Assembly: GCA_019400425.1 (NCBI GenBank)
Contig: JAFREE010000134.1
Span: forward strand, 1 to 64,000
Direction of reading: 5' to 3'
From: Hymenochaete sp. R1
Taxonomy: Eukaryota; Basidiomycota; Agaricomycetes; Hymenochaetales; Hymenochaetaceae
Length of the DNA: 64,000 bases
The position numbers and the translations under genes are program-made. Within the stretch, counting starts at the first letter, position 1. The number at the start of each line of letters is the position of its first letter. The notes under the pieces were generated by a model. The model saw nothing but the letters and a program-made list of their open reading frames with translations. It did not search any database and was not told the DNA's origin. Of this stretch, positions 24,917 to 35,920 are shown one piece after another.

Positions 24917-26575
24917 TTAATCATCTTCATCTTCTGATTGCGACTCACCACTTTCCCCACTCTCACCTTCATCAGAATGATCCATCTCATCATCATCTGC
25001 ACCTCCTGCCGCCCAGTCCGATACATCCAGCTTATCATGCTTGTACGATCCGCCCGCCTCAACATCAAACCCAGCCTGTGTCACGCACCTCACAACCTCC
25101 GCTCTTGACCCAACCTTCGTGTTCTTCCCGAGTATACATCCGTCTAGTTTCGCCCCGTCCTCAACGACACAATACTCCATCAATACGCAGCCAGACAGCT
25201 TCACATTCTTCCCAATAATGCAATGTGCGCCCACGATAGAGCGCTTGAGCGTACTTCGTTCACCGACGCGTGTTGAAGGACCAAGGAGGCAGTCGGCAGA
25301 GATATTGGCTTTTTGGTCTATAAGGGATGGATCTCGGGACGAAGATGCCATAGTACCGAGCGCGAGCCGGTTGAGTTCAAAGTATGTGTGGATGGTATTG
25401 GCGCGCGAAGCATGACCAGAAGAAAGAGGATGAACAACGAGCCCAACACGCAAGCTCATTGGAATCTCGTCCGAGTCTACCCTGTCGGAAGACGGAGAAG
25501 AGTTGGCACTGTTAACGCTGGGATCTACGTGCAAATTCGAGAATGGTTTGAAAGAAGTCGAATGCTGCAAAGCGAGCGTTTGCTTTTGAGATTGGGAACC
25601 TGGGATTGGGTTCAATACTTTGATGTACTTTTCACGTCGCGCTCGATGAGTTTGGAGCTTGCATAGCCATGGGAAGAATTCTTCGCAGAAAGAATCGGTA
25701 GATCTTTGTTTCAGATGAAGGAGGTCCAATACGGCGCGTTTACAGACGTAGACATGGGCATCCGAGAGTCGCGTAGTCAACGTCACGCGAGGATGCTGCC
25801 AAAGCATGGCCATACGAAGGGCGAGGTCGTCACCATCACGGTCTCTGTCATCAAGGGTATCCACATGTAGAAGTGTCCCAGACTTTGATTCGTAGACGAT
25901 TGGTGCGGGAGGGGCGGGTGCAGACCATGCTTCCTCTCCAGAGCTCTTGCCCTTGTCTCCTTCTTGTCCACGCGTCTCATAGTAAAGCGCTGTAGCGATC
26001 GACCCGTCTGTACTGCTTTCAAGCCTGAACTTGTTCAGAATGGTTTCGAGACGCAAAGAAGGAGGAGGCAAAAAGTCGCATGGTAGGAGAACAAAGTCGC
26101 CTGATATACGTGTGGCGAAGTGGGCGAGAAGACTGGCGGTTCCTGCGGGTATATCCTGCTTTTGATCAAACGTTTGAATGTCAATATTAAGGGATGGAAG
26201 TGAGGATGACGAAGGGTCTGAGTTGATGTGGTGCGTGATAGGGTCCCGATGGGACGTAGGGCATATAAGGAGCACGTCTGAGACAAGTCAGCTTGAGAGT
26301 CACAAGCGAATAAATCACAGGACGCACCTTTCAGCCCAGATTCCTCTATCCAGTTCAGTACATAAGATATCATTGGTCTGTTCCCGATTGGCAGAAGCGC
26401 CTTCGGACAAGGCTGGTCACCATAATTGCTCGTCAAGGGCTGCAACCTACGTCAAATCAGATCAGATATTACGATCGTCGAACGACACTCACTCATTCCC
26501 AAAGCCTGCGAGAACGACAGCAAGAAACTCTCGAGGATTTTTGCTGGTTTCAGAGTACGAGTCGGTGAAGTTCAT
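24917..26575 (-). CDS. GCD1: Translation initiation factor eIF2B subunit gamma
   Basis: The gamma subunit of the eIF2B guanine-nucleotide exchange complex, about 515 residues. The N-terminal nucleotidyltransferase-like domain begins in exon 1 (FLAVVLAGFGNE) and continues after an intron with CPKALLPIGNRPMISYVLNWIE, the degenerate sugar-nucleotide-binding signature of this subunit. A third exon (to 26275) carries DFVLLPCDFLPP. The C-terminal half is a left-handed beta-helix with hexapeptide repeats (SIVGAHCIIGKNVKLSG, CVVEDGAKLDGCILGKNTKVG) and ends in a strongly acidic tail, as in fungal Gcd1. With epsilon it forms the catalytic part of the exchange factor for eIF2 and is essential in yeast. 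The start at 26573-26575 was chosen because it places the conserved FLAVVLAG about 18 residues in; an in-frame ATG 108 nt upstream exists. Confidence 0.92.
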
Positions 26576-26887
26576 GGTGGTTGTCCGTCGAGCGTGTGCG
26601 CGCAAGAATTTGAGTGAGTCAGGCTCGCATGAACATGTGGATGTTTCCCACGGTGATTTATAAATTTTAATATCGATTTTCAAGCTTTCTCCGTCTTGAA
26701 AAACCTGCCTTCGCTTTGATGCTGACCATGTTCAAAATTGTTCTTCTTGAAAGAGGTAGAGTAGAACTGAGCTCGGGTAAACTATTAGAAACCGTTGGAG
26801 GCACATAGTTACTAATTTATAGATGCCTTCCTTTTATTCGTACTTCTCATCTTAGTTTTTACGAACATTTACAGACAGAAACGTTAA
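26576..26887. other. Spacer upstream of eIF2B gamma
   Basis: A 312-bp AT-rich stretch between two minus-strand genes, holding the eIF2B gamma promoter and the 3' end of member C. Nothing else is visible. Confidence 0.5.
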
Positions 26888-27604
26888 CTAAAAACAATCA
26901 TAACAGGCTTTAATTCCAGCATCTATCGTACCTTCCGCATCAAAAGGGTTGTCTAGTATCGCATCGCAGGCGCTGATGTACTGTCTGTATCTGGCTTTGT
27001 CCCTCGCCACCCCTTCATTGAACCTATCTCTCCCCGAATTGTACTCCGCCTTCATATCCATAACGATACTTCTATGGCACTGGACGTCTCTTTCATGCTC
27101 TTTCTTCACCTTATAAAGAAGTTCCATGAAAGCGACATCAACGGTCACTTTCGAAACATGAGCCGTTTCGACGACTATATGTTTTCCTATGAGACCGCAT
27201 GGTGCAAAGTCACCGACATCAGCAATAATATCGCATTTCCACTCCCCCTTCGGTATGTCAACTGTTATTAGATGTACGTATCGTTAGGCCCAGGTCCAGT
27301 ATAAAAGTGGTGTTTATGCATGAATGACTTACCAAAGGCCCACACTTCCCCAAACGCATTCCGACTCAGATAGATCCCTCCATTCTCAACCTTGGAAATG
27401 AACCATTGCACATCTTAGACGATGGTCTTTCAGAAAATGGGATGCAAGATAAATAATCAAGAACTCACCTTCTAGTGAGATAAAGGTCTTAAACTGTTCA
27501 GGTACCCTTGTCGCGATCGGAAATATGACCTTAACGTTTCCCGGTGAAGTAACAAGCTCATTGATGTAGAGGTCGCTGTTTCCATTGTATACCACAGTCG
27601 TCAT
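26888..27604 (-). CDS. Unrecognised three-exon family 1, member C (196 aa)
   Basis: Function unknown. Exons 27469-27604, 27333-27413 and 26888-27261 join in frame (591 nt), and both introns split a codon after base one, as in the other members. Exon 1 has TTVVYNGNSD and KVIFPIATRVPEQFK; exon 2 begins DVQWFISKV; exon 3 has GEWKCDIIAD, then a Cys-containing stretch (FAPCGLIGK) and a helical C-terminal half ending in CYDCF. It stands apart from the other copies, between eIF2B gamma and pyroglutamyl peptidase. It is recognised by the Y-x-G, D-x-x-W-F and W-K-C landmarks and by intron phases rather than by overall identity. The start is the ATG 5 residues before the Y-N-G motif; a longer in-frame start at 27724 would add 40 residues with no counterpart in the family. 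Confidence 0.75.
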
Positions 27605-27838
27605 CTCAGATATGAGCCTGAAATACGAGAGGGTGCTTATTCGAGCAAAACGATTGATCACATTTGTCCCTTTTGAATACTTTGCCTTACATAATTTAGC
27701 GTCTTTTGAAGTTGTCGTCAACATTCATAGCAAAGTACAAAAATAACTGAACGCACTTCTTACGACATTCATTTCAAACCGTTATACGATGAAAGCACAT
27801 AATTCGGAGAGGCGCCGTCCGACGCAGCCTCTTGAAAA

Positions 27839-28958
27839 TTAAAAATCCGAACAAACATTGTCTATGATACTCTTCAGAGCAGTGGCGACATAGTCCGTGC
27901 TCAGAATTTGATCAACAGGCGGACAATGCACGAATAGCACCTTCGTCTTCTTCTCATCCGAGCCTTGAGACCTGTTTCGAAGAGACTCTGCGAGTGAGCA
28001 ATAGTAGATGAAGTCGCATAAATAGCGCCCGGCGTCAAAGCTTTCCGAGACGTGCTGGAAACCAAGTAGTACATCAGCATCACTACATACTAGTAGCTTT
28101 GCAGGTATTTCCGGGGAAAGGGGACAGACCTTTACGTCTTTCTGATTCACATCTTTTACCAGCTTCGTCACATCTACCTCACTCTCGATTTCGTCAGGAA
28201 ATACTTCATACCCCTCACCAAATCCCCTTATCTGTCCCGAAAACAGTCTCCCCAGAATCTTCATCCTGCCATCACCGTCACTTCTTCCCTTTCCGTTCGC
28301 GTTCCCTCGGTCATTGTTCGGATCTATGCTGCCTTTATCGACCACAGGTGCATATTTTCCGTCCGCGTCTGGGGAGTTGTACCCCGTCTTATGCGCCAAA
28401 TGTTCGACTTTCATTCCACCGTGCAGCCCCACGCCAACGTGAACGATGAGATCGTATCCATCATCTGGAATGAGAGCATCTACCCGTCGACCAGCAATCT
28501 CAGTGCCAATGTTGTCGTTTCCACCAGTCGGAGGCGTCGGGAGCTTGGGCGGCCTTGTATGAAATCCTGGAACGGTTTTCAACACTGCCTCATAGCTGAC
28601 TGGCACTTCAAGCGCTTTGATCTGAATCTTCCTCGTTCGAAGCCTCGTGTCTGGGCCAGCTTCCATCGTATCTATCAACGGGCAAAGAGCATTAAGTACC
28701 GTGGTGCTCCACCCAAACAGTCGCGTACTGACCTTGAACGTCGATATCGAGTATAACTCCATCCAGCTTCTTCACTGCAAGCCACGAAGGGTTAACGTCA
28801 AATTCACGGAATGGCTAGCAGGGATATGACAATCAGAATTTGTCCCATATATTCAGAAATATGTAGATAATATCACGACGTACCCCGAAGCCTGTCGCTA
28901 ACACTTTGATATAATTTGGCTCTTCCGAGTCGTTGGTATCCCGAGAAATGTTTGGCAT
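27839..28958 (-). CDS. Pyroglutamyl-peptidase I (cysteine peptidase family C15)
   Basis: Removes N-terminal pyroglutamate from peptides in the cytosol. Exon 1 (to about 28883) ends with VLATGFG; exon 2 supplies PFREFDVNPSWLAVKKLDG, giving the family's N-terminal GFGPF signature; exon 3 holds the rest. The catalytic triad can be seen: Glu in GGMKVEHLA, Cys in SFDAGRYLCDFIYY (the family pattern is A-G-x-x-x-C), and His in VLFVHCPP. At about 330 residues it is longer than bacterial enzymes (about 215) because of insertions, including a Gly/Asp/Asn-rich loop around NNDRGNANGKGRSDGDG that is likely disordered. The start ATG (28956-28958) gives a short polar leader before VLATGFG. It is divergently arranged with the F-box gene. 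Confidence is high for the family, moderate for the exact second intron. Confidence 0.9.
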
Positions 28959-29304
28959 CGTGTTGAAAGCGTCAGGTGAGGGCTAAGCGCCGGGAGGCTC
29001 GTACTTATGTCGGGGTACTAGTGAAAGATGAAGTAGATTTCTGAGTCTCGGCGTCTCGCGACATGTTTACCTCCTCCTCAGGCTCCTGGGTGTGCGTGTG
29101 ATCATACTTTGATTCCGTCGCCATCACCGGCCGGTCCGTGTGCAAAGGTTGAAAAGAGACCAACAACTCAATTCTAAGCCGACTCAAGGAAGTCGGATGA
29201 TTGTGGGAAGATGAAGTCAAAACGGGACCTACGTGGGATACTCTCTCACTGGCGCGACCCAAACCTCGACTTTTGACCTTCATTCTTGACAGTCGACTGA
29301 AGTC
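28959..29304. other. Divergent promoter region
   Basis: A 346-bp spacer between the pyroglutamyl-peptidase start (minus) and the F-box gene start (plus). It should contain both promoters. The minus-strand frame that crosses it (29005-29316) overlaps the F-box first exon and is rejected. Confidence 0.5.
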
Positions 29305-30974
29305 ATGCTCGTGCAACGATTTTCTGCAAATTCAGCTCTCAATATCGAGGATCCGAGCCTCTTTCTCATAAAAGATATCTGTGAAAGGCTTGTTCCGGCG
29401 AAATCAAAGACAATCAGTGATGTTTGCCCCAACCAGCTGGAAGACTTGCCAACGTGAGTGGTATGATTCGTATTCTATAATATCACTGATTTTGTACCCT
29501 TATATCTGGTCCTAGTCTCATTAACGACCACTCGCTATATCAAGCCAGGGTCGCCTCTCTCTTCTCATTGAAACAAGCGAAGAAAACACTCTCGCTGCTT
29601 CAGATCGCTTTTACTATGCAACTGGAACCAATGGAGAAAGTTTTAGGCGTAGCATCCCGTCATCATGGCTTAGCCCATCTTCCAGACGAAGTTCTTCTAA
29701 AAATACTTCATCACTGCAGTCCAGATTGGAATGCGAAACACGACATATTCTCTCCCATGACAAGTTTCGAATCGTGGATGTATAGAACCAGCCGAGAGGA
29801 TCTTCGGAAGCTCTGTCTAGTCAACAAACGGTTCCGGAATTTGATTTACTACGCATCGTCGTTTTGGAGCGATTTGGGCGGTTCATCATGCACAAAAAAG
29901 ACGGCCACAAGGAGGTTGGCAATGTCTAAAAATATTGGCATGCAGCTCATCCTCTCACGAAACACCTCGTGGACAACCATACCTTACATGAATCGCTGTT
30001 GCGATATCTGGATCGATTTTCTCGACCCAGCCCACCTTGAAAATGGAAGTACACTAGCGGTTTACCCTTCTGTTCGACGTTTAACAATCATACCTGAGAA
30101 CGAAAAAATCATACAACGCGTATTTGACACATGGATGTTCCCCAACCTCCAAGAGCTAGTAGTCGGATTCCCGCCACGGAATTCCCCATCCGGCCTCGTT
30201 TCTTTGAACGTCGGAAGCATATTACCCACTAATTTTTCGCGCTTCATCGAAATACTTCGACAATCGCCATTATTGCGGTATCTAGAATACAAATGTTCTT
30301 TTGATGGACAGGCAGACCCCACTCTCTATTGTCGAGATGAGGTAGTGAACCTTCCAAAGGTTACCACACTCATCATGAAGATTTCGGCAACCATATGCAC
30401 CGATGGTGAGGTACGCGAAGCTTCATGCAACAATGTCATTAGCTCGATTTCAGCGGCTTGTCGCTCTATCACGATACCAAACGTCGAAGACTTTGGGCTG
30501 AACTTCGAGTTCAACATATGGGAACTTGAATGGTCGCTCGACGTAGATGATATTTTCTCCCTGGAAGGGAGCTTGGAGAGGCTGCGCAAGCTGACAATCA
30601 AAGCGCGGTATACTGGTAGAAGGTTCGAACAAGATGGTGATTCCCCAACTCCTTATATCACCGCGTATGTATTTCCCCTACTCCATCGCGCCCCATCCTT
30701 GGACTCTGTTACGCTGTACTCCGCAGACCTTTCAAGCAGTGACCAGTCCGACCTTTTGACGTTAGCCAAGGTAAAATCATTCCAGCTGCTAAACTATCCT
30801 CGTTCGGATCAGTTGGAGCGGGCCTTTCCGGTTCGTGAAATACTCCAGGTTGACGGCTACAGACTGGAGGATTTCTTCGTCAAATCAGATAGTGAGAACG
30901 AGCTGGATCCGGGCCTGTTGACGAAAAAACTGTGGAACAAATGCGGGGAGAACCAACAAATGATCTTTTCTTGA
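29305..30974 (+). CDS. F-box protein, possible leucine-rich repeats (535 aa)
   Basis: Exons 29305-29453 and 29516-30974 join in frame (1,608 nt). After an N-terminal helical region, residues of about 103-145 form an F-box: LAHLPDEVLLKILHHCSP, continued by LRKLCLVNKRFRNLIYY. The remainder has spaced hydrophobic segments (VRRLTII, LQELVVGFP, LRYLEYK, LRKLTIK, LDSVTLYSADL) that look like irregular leucine-rich repeats. This is the common agaricomycete F-box architecture: the F-box would bind Skp1 in an SCF ubiquitin ligase and the C-terminal part would hold the substrate. The substrate is unknown. Such proteins are highly expanded in mushrooms, and no second copy is seen in this window. The first exon was accepted because it opens with ATG and splices in phase into the long second exon. 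Confidence 0.82.
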
Positions 30975-31411
30975 TTTTCAAGCATGACCAGGATGCCACA
31001 CCTTGCTGACTGTATCATATTCTCAGGTCTATTAGACCTGGCCTTGCGTCTAGATTGTGGGTATAAAGTATGGCTACAATGTAAAAGGACTGACTTTGAT
31101 ACACATCTCACATACCTTGTTCCAACTACATAGAGCTAAAAAGGCTAAAAAAAAGTATTACTCTCGAGAAACTCGACGGTGTTCGACGAAGGCTCAGGCT
31201 CGGCGTAGATGAAAAAAAGGTCTGATACCCTTGATCAAAGTTCGTTCGCCAGCTAGGTCGCCATCAACGTTGATAATGGGCCGAAAGTATCTTTGTCGAT
31301 GGGAATTCAAACGGGTGTGCAACGGATCAGACCCTCTGTACGTCCACAGTCATGACGTCCAACGTTTTTTCACTTGAAGGTATCGCGGTATCGAGAATGA
31401 GATGACGTACC

Positions 31412-32651
31412 ATGGAAGCTCCGAACATTAGAGGTTTTGAAAACAAGCAGGATGCTTTCAGTGTCAAACTGGATGGTGATGTCAGCACCGAAACAGTTTG
31501 TACGGGCCCAACTCGAACCTTTGCCTCTACAACATATGTGTGAGCTAAGCTTTCGGTCGGGATCACATCGAAAAAGAAAAGGAAGAAAAAGGTGTGGCGA
31601 TCCGGCAGAGGCAGAAGGTGCGGCGAATCGGAGGAGGTCGGGATGTTGCCAGTATTGGGAGAAATGTGGAAGACTTTTGGGCGATCGAGAGCGCTACAAT
31701 GGAGAAGAAGACCCGAGTTTTCTTCGCATTAAGGGTCCCATGAGATAGTTGACCCTCTCGGTAGCCTTTGACGCGACAAAACTGGCAAGGGGATGGAGCC
31801 ATATGCCTTACAGAAGCCTCCGGTGGGTATGGAGCGGCTGGATTGACTATTAAAGCTACCATTGTCGTTGTCGAACTTACTGTTGCATTCGGCGTTGTGC
31901 TTTAGATGATCCCTGAGTTTCCAAATGCCAGTCAAACTGAGTTTGAGGAAAGCTTGAGGGACGAGTATCGAAGGCTACTCATTGATGTCAGTAAGCGTGA
32001 AAAAAAGTATGAGATACATTCTGGTTTTGGAGTAGAACGAGAAGGGCCTAGATGAGGTTCACGAATGGCAAATTTGATGGTCAAATGAGCGAACCATTCG
32101 AGATACGACTGCGATGAGACTCACTCAAATTCAACAAAAAACCAGAGATCCCTTTTATAAGCATCATATATGACAGCATTGTCGAGATGCAAGCGGCCGT
32201 ATTGAGAGTACAAGTTCCCGTTGGTGGACCATATCACCATTTTGATATTCCGTCGGAACGACTCTTAGGTACAGTACATTGCGTGCATTTGGAACGCTCT
32301 CAAGTACTGTAGTGCTTCACGTCTCTTCGGCTTTGCCTGCACAATCAAATTCGTCGAGGTGATAGTACCACTTAGTAACATGTTCATTACCCATGGTACG
32401 ATGTACGTCTTTCCTGCGCATGCAACTCAAACGAGACAGGAGTCAGAGTCAAGTCTTATGTATATGTCGGGCCCCGGTGGCGTGAGGGACCGGGACGTTG
32501 GGAGGAGCAACACGATGAAAGCGTTGGAAACCAAGACCGGAAGGGGCGGAAGGCCTCGCTTTGGCGACTCCGAAAACTGTATCGTGCTATTATTAAAGCT
32601 CGCCTGATTAGTGACGAAACGGTAGTAGAGCGATCTGACGCATCGAAGTAG
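31412..32651 (+). other. Possible fragmented gene, unrecognised
   Basis: Several plus-strand segments look coding but do not join into a complete model. An ATG at 31412 opens a segment with NKQDAFSVKLDGDVSTE that ends at a donor-like GTGAGC. ATG 31905 opens MIPEFPNASQTEFEESLRDE, ending at GTAAGC. Near 32150 is EIPFISIIYDSIVEMQAAV, ending before GTACAG. The last segment ends with YRAIIKARLISDETVVE and a stop at 32649-32651. The order and donor-like ends suggest a real or decayed multi-exon gene. The first segment is faintly reminiscent of an arrestin-like beta-sandwich, but this is too weak to name. Frames between segments contain stops, so a pseudogene is equally possible. Confidence 0.22.
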
Positions 32652-33940
32652 TCACCAGACATATACATATATGTATGAACCGTTGCATCGTGCTGGGCAA
32701 CGGCATACCACGTTTGAAGCCTTTGTGTATTGATGGGGTGGCCACGAAGCTATAGATGCCGTAGCAGTGTAGATGATTTGATTGTTTCCAATGCCGTGTG
32801 ATTGAGTCTACAACGAGGCAGCGCTAGGGTCAAGTAAATCCAAAATAAAGCGAAGGAAGAGAGCCTGTGGAGTTTAGGAGTGACTGCTGCTCAAAGACCT
32901 AACATGCAATGATGGTGTACATTGAATGAATGCGATGGACGAGATGAGATAAAGAGAAACCCATGACTTTCGTTTTCGCCTTGGTCGGCGTTCAAGAAGA
33001 AAGACTACGTGTTTTCGTATTCATCGCCGCAGGTCAGGATAATGATTCAATCCCCGCTAGAGCTTGTGCGCTGGCCAAGAAGCGAAAAGCCATTTTTCTT
33101 ATCTTTGACCTTCTCTTGAATTTGAGAGAGTATTGTATGTTTCGAGCTAGGTCTGTCCTCGGCAGGGCGTCATCAGGAAACCACGAGGGGCTTGAAGGGA
33201 GATTGACCATCTTTGCTACCGTTTATAGAGCTCGTGGATTGGATGGTAAGGTCTAGAGCACAAAAGAAAGTCTCCAATTCGCTGGGTCAAGATACGTCAG
33301 ACAAGAATATCGATGCTGCGGACCTGTGCATTCGGGCGCCTGGGAGTCAATGGAAGAAGCCTGAGATTGAGTGAGAGGGGTGCGGAAGAATCGGGGCGGG
33401 ACAGAAAGGAGGAAACGATCGGCGAGTTGTCCAAAAAAAGGAATATGTCGATCCAGCTTCCATGACGATGGTCGCCGTCGGGTTCTCGGGTATACGACTA
33501 TTTTTGACCTCGAACGTCCACTTTACACCCATCCGTCCATTGATACGTGCTGCATCAAACTTCTATACATCGTTCGTCGGTTGGAAGAATGGCGTGCGGG
33601 TATCTGGCGGGTTTGTCGATCCAGCGCTGAGGCGTGAACAATGACAGCCAAGAGGAAACTTTAAACCATGTGTGAATGGGTAGCGTGTTGTGTGCACTGC
33701 CCTGCTTGCTGCGGACGCTGGCTGAAACCAACGAGGACAAGCTTAAGCTAGGCGAGGAGGGGGCCGAGTGCCACCGGAGATGGAATACGATGCGTATATC
33801 ATTCGGCGTCATCCAATTGGACGTTGAGAAGGGAGCCTCAAAGACGAGGTGCCTGCTCATCTCCGCTCTCGGTGAGTGAGTGGGTGAAGCACATCATCAT
33901 TGATCTTATATCCCCAACAGCTCATACTAAGGCTTCCCGC

Positions 33941-33952
33941 TCATATATATCA
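33941..33952 (+). promoter_or_regulatory. TATA-like element upstream of the cytochrome gene
   Basis: The run CTCATATATATC lies about 115 bp before the ATG of the cytochrome/b561 gene and is the only clear TATA-like motif there. A pyrimidine-rich leader follows. Assignment is by position only. Confidence 0.35.
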
Positions 33953-34065
33953 GACATTACTTGTACAAAACCCTTTTTCGGGCCTTTCTTCGTCCACTTC
34001 AAAATCAGCATTCATCCCATCCCGTCCCCTCCTCGTCGCTCTTTTCTCACTCGCCGCCACCACTG

Positions 34066-35920
34066 ATGCGGCTCTCGACGCTACTCCCCTACGTTCTCCT
34101 CACCCTCAGCTCGTCTGCCGTCTGCGGGTTCGACGTGCCTCGGGCTTGGGGCGACAAAGATGACGGTGACGACGGCAATGATAACTTCAGCAGTCACTAT
34201 GGTCACTTCTCGCCATCAGGTGGCTTTTCCAGCGCGTCTGCATCGGGCTCCTCTTCAGCCTCCTCATCAGGCTCCGCCACGTCGACGGCTTCGGCAGCTT
34301 CGAGTTCGTCGACTGTCTTTTCGGGCGACTTGAGCGGCTTGAAAGGAGACACGCAATGTAGCGATGTAGGTTCTTTGTTCGTTTGGGTCGACGAAAACGC
34401 TGACGCCATCGCCTCTAGCTCATGTGTGTCTCTGCACTTGTGAATGGGTCTACCGTCGAATACGTTCTCGAAAGTTCAGGCTCAGAAACCCCTGGGTGGA
34501 TGGCTCTGTAAGTCGACCGTATCCAATGACAACGCACAACTCATGTCGGCTTCATCGTAGGGGCTTTGGTACTTCAATGTCCGACTCTCAAATGGTCATC
34601 ATGTGGGCCAACTCAGATGGTTCCGTCACCTTATCGCAACGGACTGCCTCTGGCCACACTATGCCCACTCTTGACTCCGCTCCCGAGCGCACGGCGACCA
34701 GTCTCTCCAATATTACCTCAGCCTCAAGCTCCAATTCCAAGCCATACTATGGCTTCAGTGTCCCGGTTAACTCGGATACCTCTCAATCCCTCATCTGGGC
34801 GTTTTCGAGTTCTAACCCAGGTGATACCTCGACTTCGGCAAGCATAAACATCCATGACGACATGGGTCAATTTACTCTTGATCTGTCCAAGACTTTCAGT
34901 AGTGGCAGCACCTCCGACTCGGGGTCTTCGACCGGCGAATCGTCTTCTGCATTTACCCCGACGCAGCAAATGGTCATAGCCCATGCCGTTCTATCCAGTC
35001 TCGGCTTCATCCTTATCCTTCCACTCGGAGCCCTCCTAGCCCGTCTCTTCCGCACTGTCACCTCCCGCTGGTTCCTCGGCCACTCCATCGCCCAGTTCTA
35101 CATCGCGTCTCCCCTAATCGTCACCGGTTTCGCTTTAGGTGTGGCAGCTGTCAATAAAGCGGGCTCCACGCACTTGAGCGACAATCATCGTCGAGCGGGA
35201 GTGGCGCTCTTCGTGCTTTACCTCGTCCAGTGCGCGCTTGGAGCGTTCATCCACTGGGTGAAGCCGAAGCCTTCTCCGAGACCTGCTGGGCCCGTTCACC
35301 CCATCCGCCGCCGTCCACCACAGAACTACTTCCACGCTGTGCTTGGATTGGCGATCATCGGTCTGGCGTTCTATCAGGTCTACACGGGATACAAATTTGA
35401 ATGGAGCTTTGTTGCAAGAGGACGGGAGACGCCGGAGGGTGTGAACAGAGCTTGGATCGCATGGGTTGTGATCGTCGCAGTCCTGTACCTCGGCGGACTG
35501 GCTCTGCTTCCGAGACAGTTCAGACAAGAGCGCGGTGGTTCGTCTCGTAACTCGATGGCAGCCGCTAGGGCATCAAGGGTCGGCTCAATGGGACCCGGCT
35601 CCAGCCCTCATTACAGAACGAGGACGATGAGCAACCTCGGAATGGCTGGTGACGAAGGACGTGGCCAGTCAAACTTCAGTCATGGACTCGGACTCGGGTA
35701 CGAAAGTGATCGCGGACGTACCGAGATCATCGGCTCGAATGCGTATCGGGATGGAGAGCGAGAGCACGACCGACGCGGGGACGCAGATGATATAGGGTTG
35801 ACGCAGATGGGGAGGGGGAGGGAGACTGGAAATGAGACAGAGGGCGGGGAGAAGGGGATGTATGAGGCTGGGTATGGTTTACCTGTGTTCACTTCTCGCT
35901 CGCGGGGTGGTAGATTCTGA
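34066..35920 (+). CDS. CDH-type cytochrome (DOMON-like) domain fused to cytochrome b561 (582 aa)
   Basis: Exons 34066-34365, 34419-34507 and 34561-35920 join in frame (1,749 nt). Residues 1-21 form a signal peptide (LLPYVLLTLSSSAVCG). A Ser/Ala-rich low-complexity linker follows (to about residue 85), then a haem-binding cytochrome domain like that of cellobiose dehydrogenase: QCSD, MCVSALVNGSTVEYVL, GWMALGFGTSM, MVIMWANSDGSVTLSQR and the likely His ligand in NIHDDMGQFTLDL. Next come five or six membrane helices of cytochrome b561 with the haem-ligand histidines in IAHAVL, LGHSIAQ, DNHRRAG and YFHAVLGL. The cytosolic tail is polar, Arg/Gly-rich and ends in RGGRF. The combination suggests a plasma-membrane transporter of electrons to an extracellular haem domain, perhaps for iron or copper reduction or for oxidative enzymes; the partner is unknown. 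The first intron was needed to restore the MCVSALV segment. Confidence 0.9.

Larger units (their letters stand above)
30975..34065. other. Gene-poor region with possible coding remnants
   Basis: A 3.1-kb stretch. Scattered coding-like segments on the plus strand between 31.4 and 32.65 kb are listed separately. The remainder, 32.7-33.9 kb, has no supportable gene. The last 150 bp contains a TATA-like run and a pyrimidine-rich leader belonging to the next gene. Confidence 0.45.

Noticed and set aside
29005..29316. A minus-strand frame of 103 codons between pyroglutamyl peptidase and the F-box gene.
   Set aside because: It overlaps the start of the better-supported F-box first exon on the other strand, has no motif, and fills what must be a promoter region.
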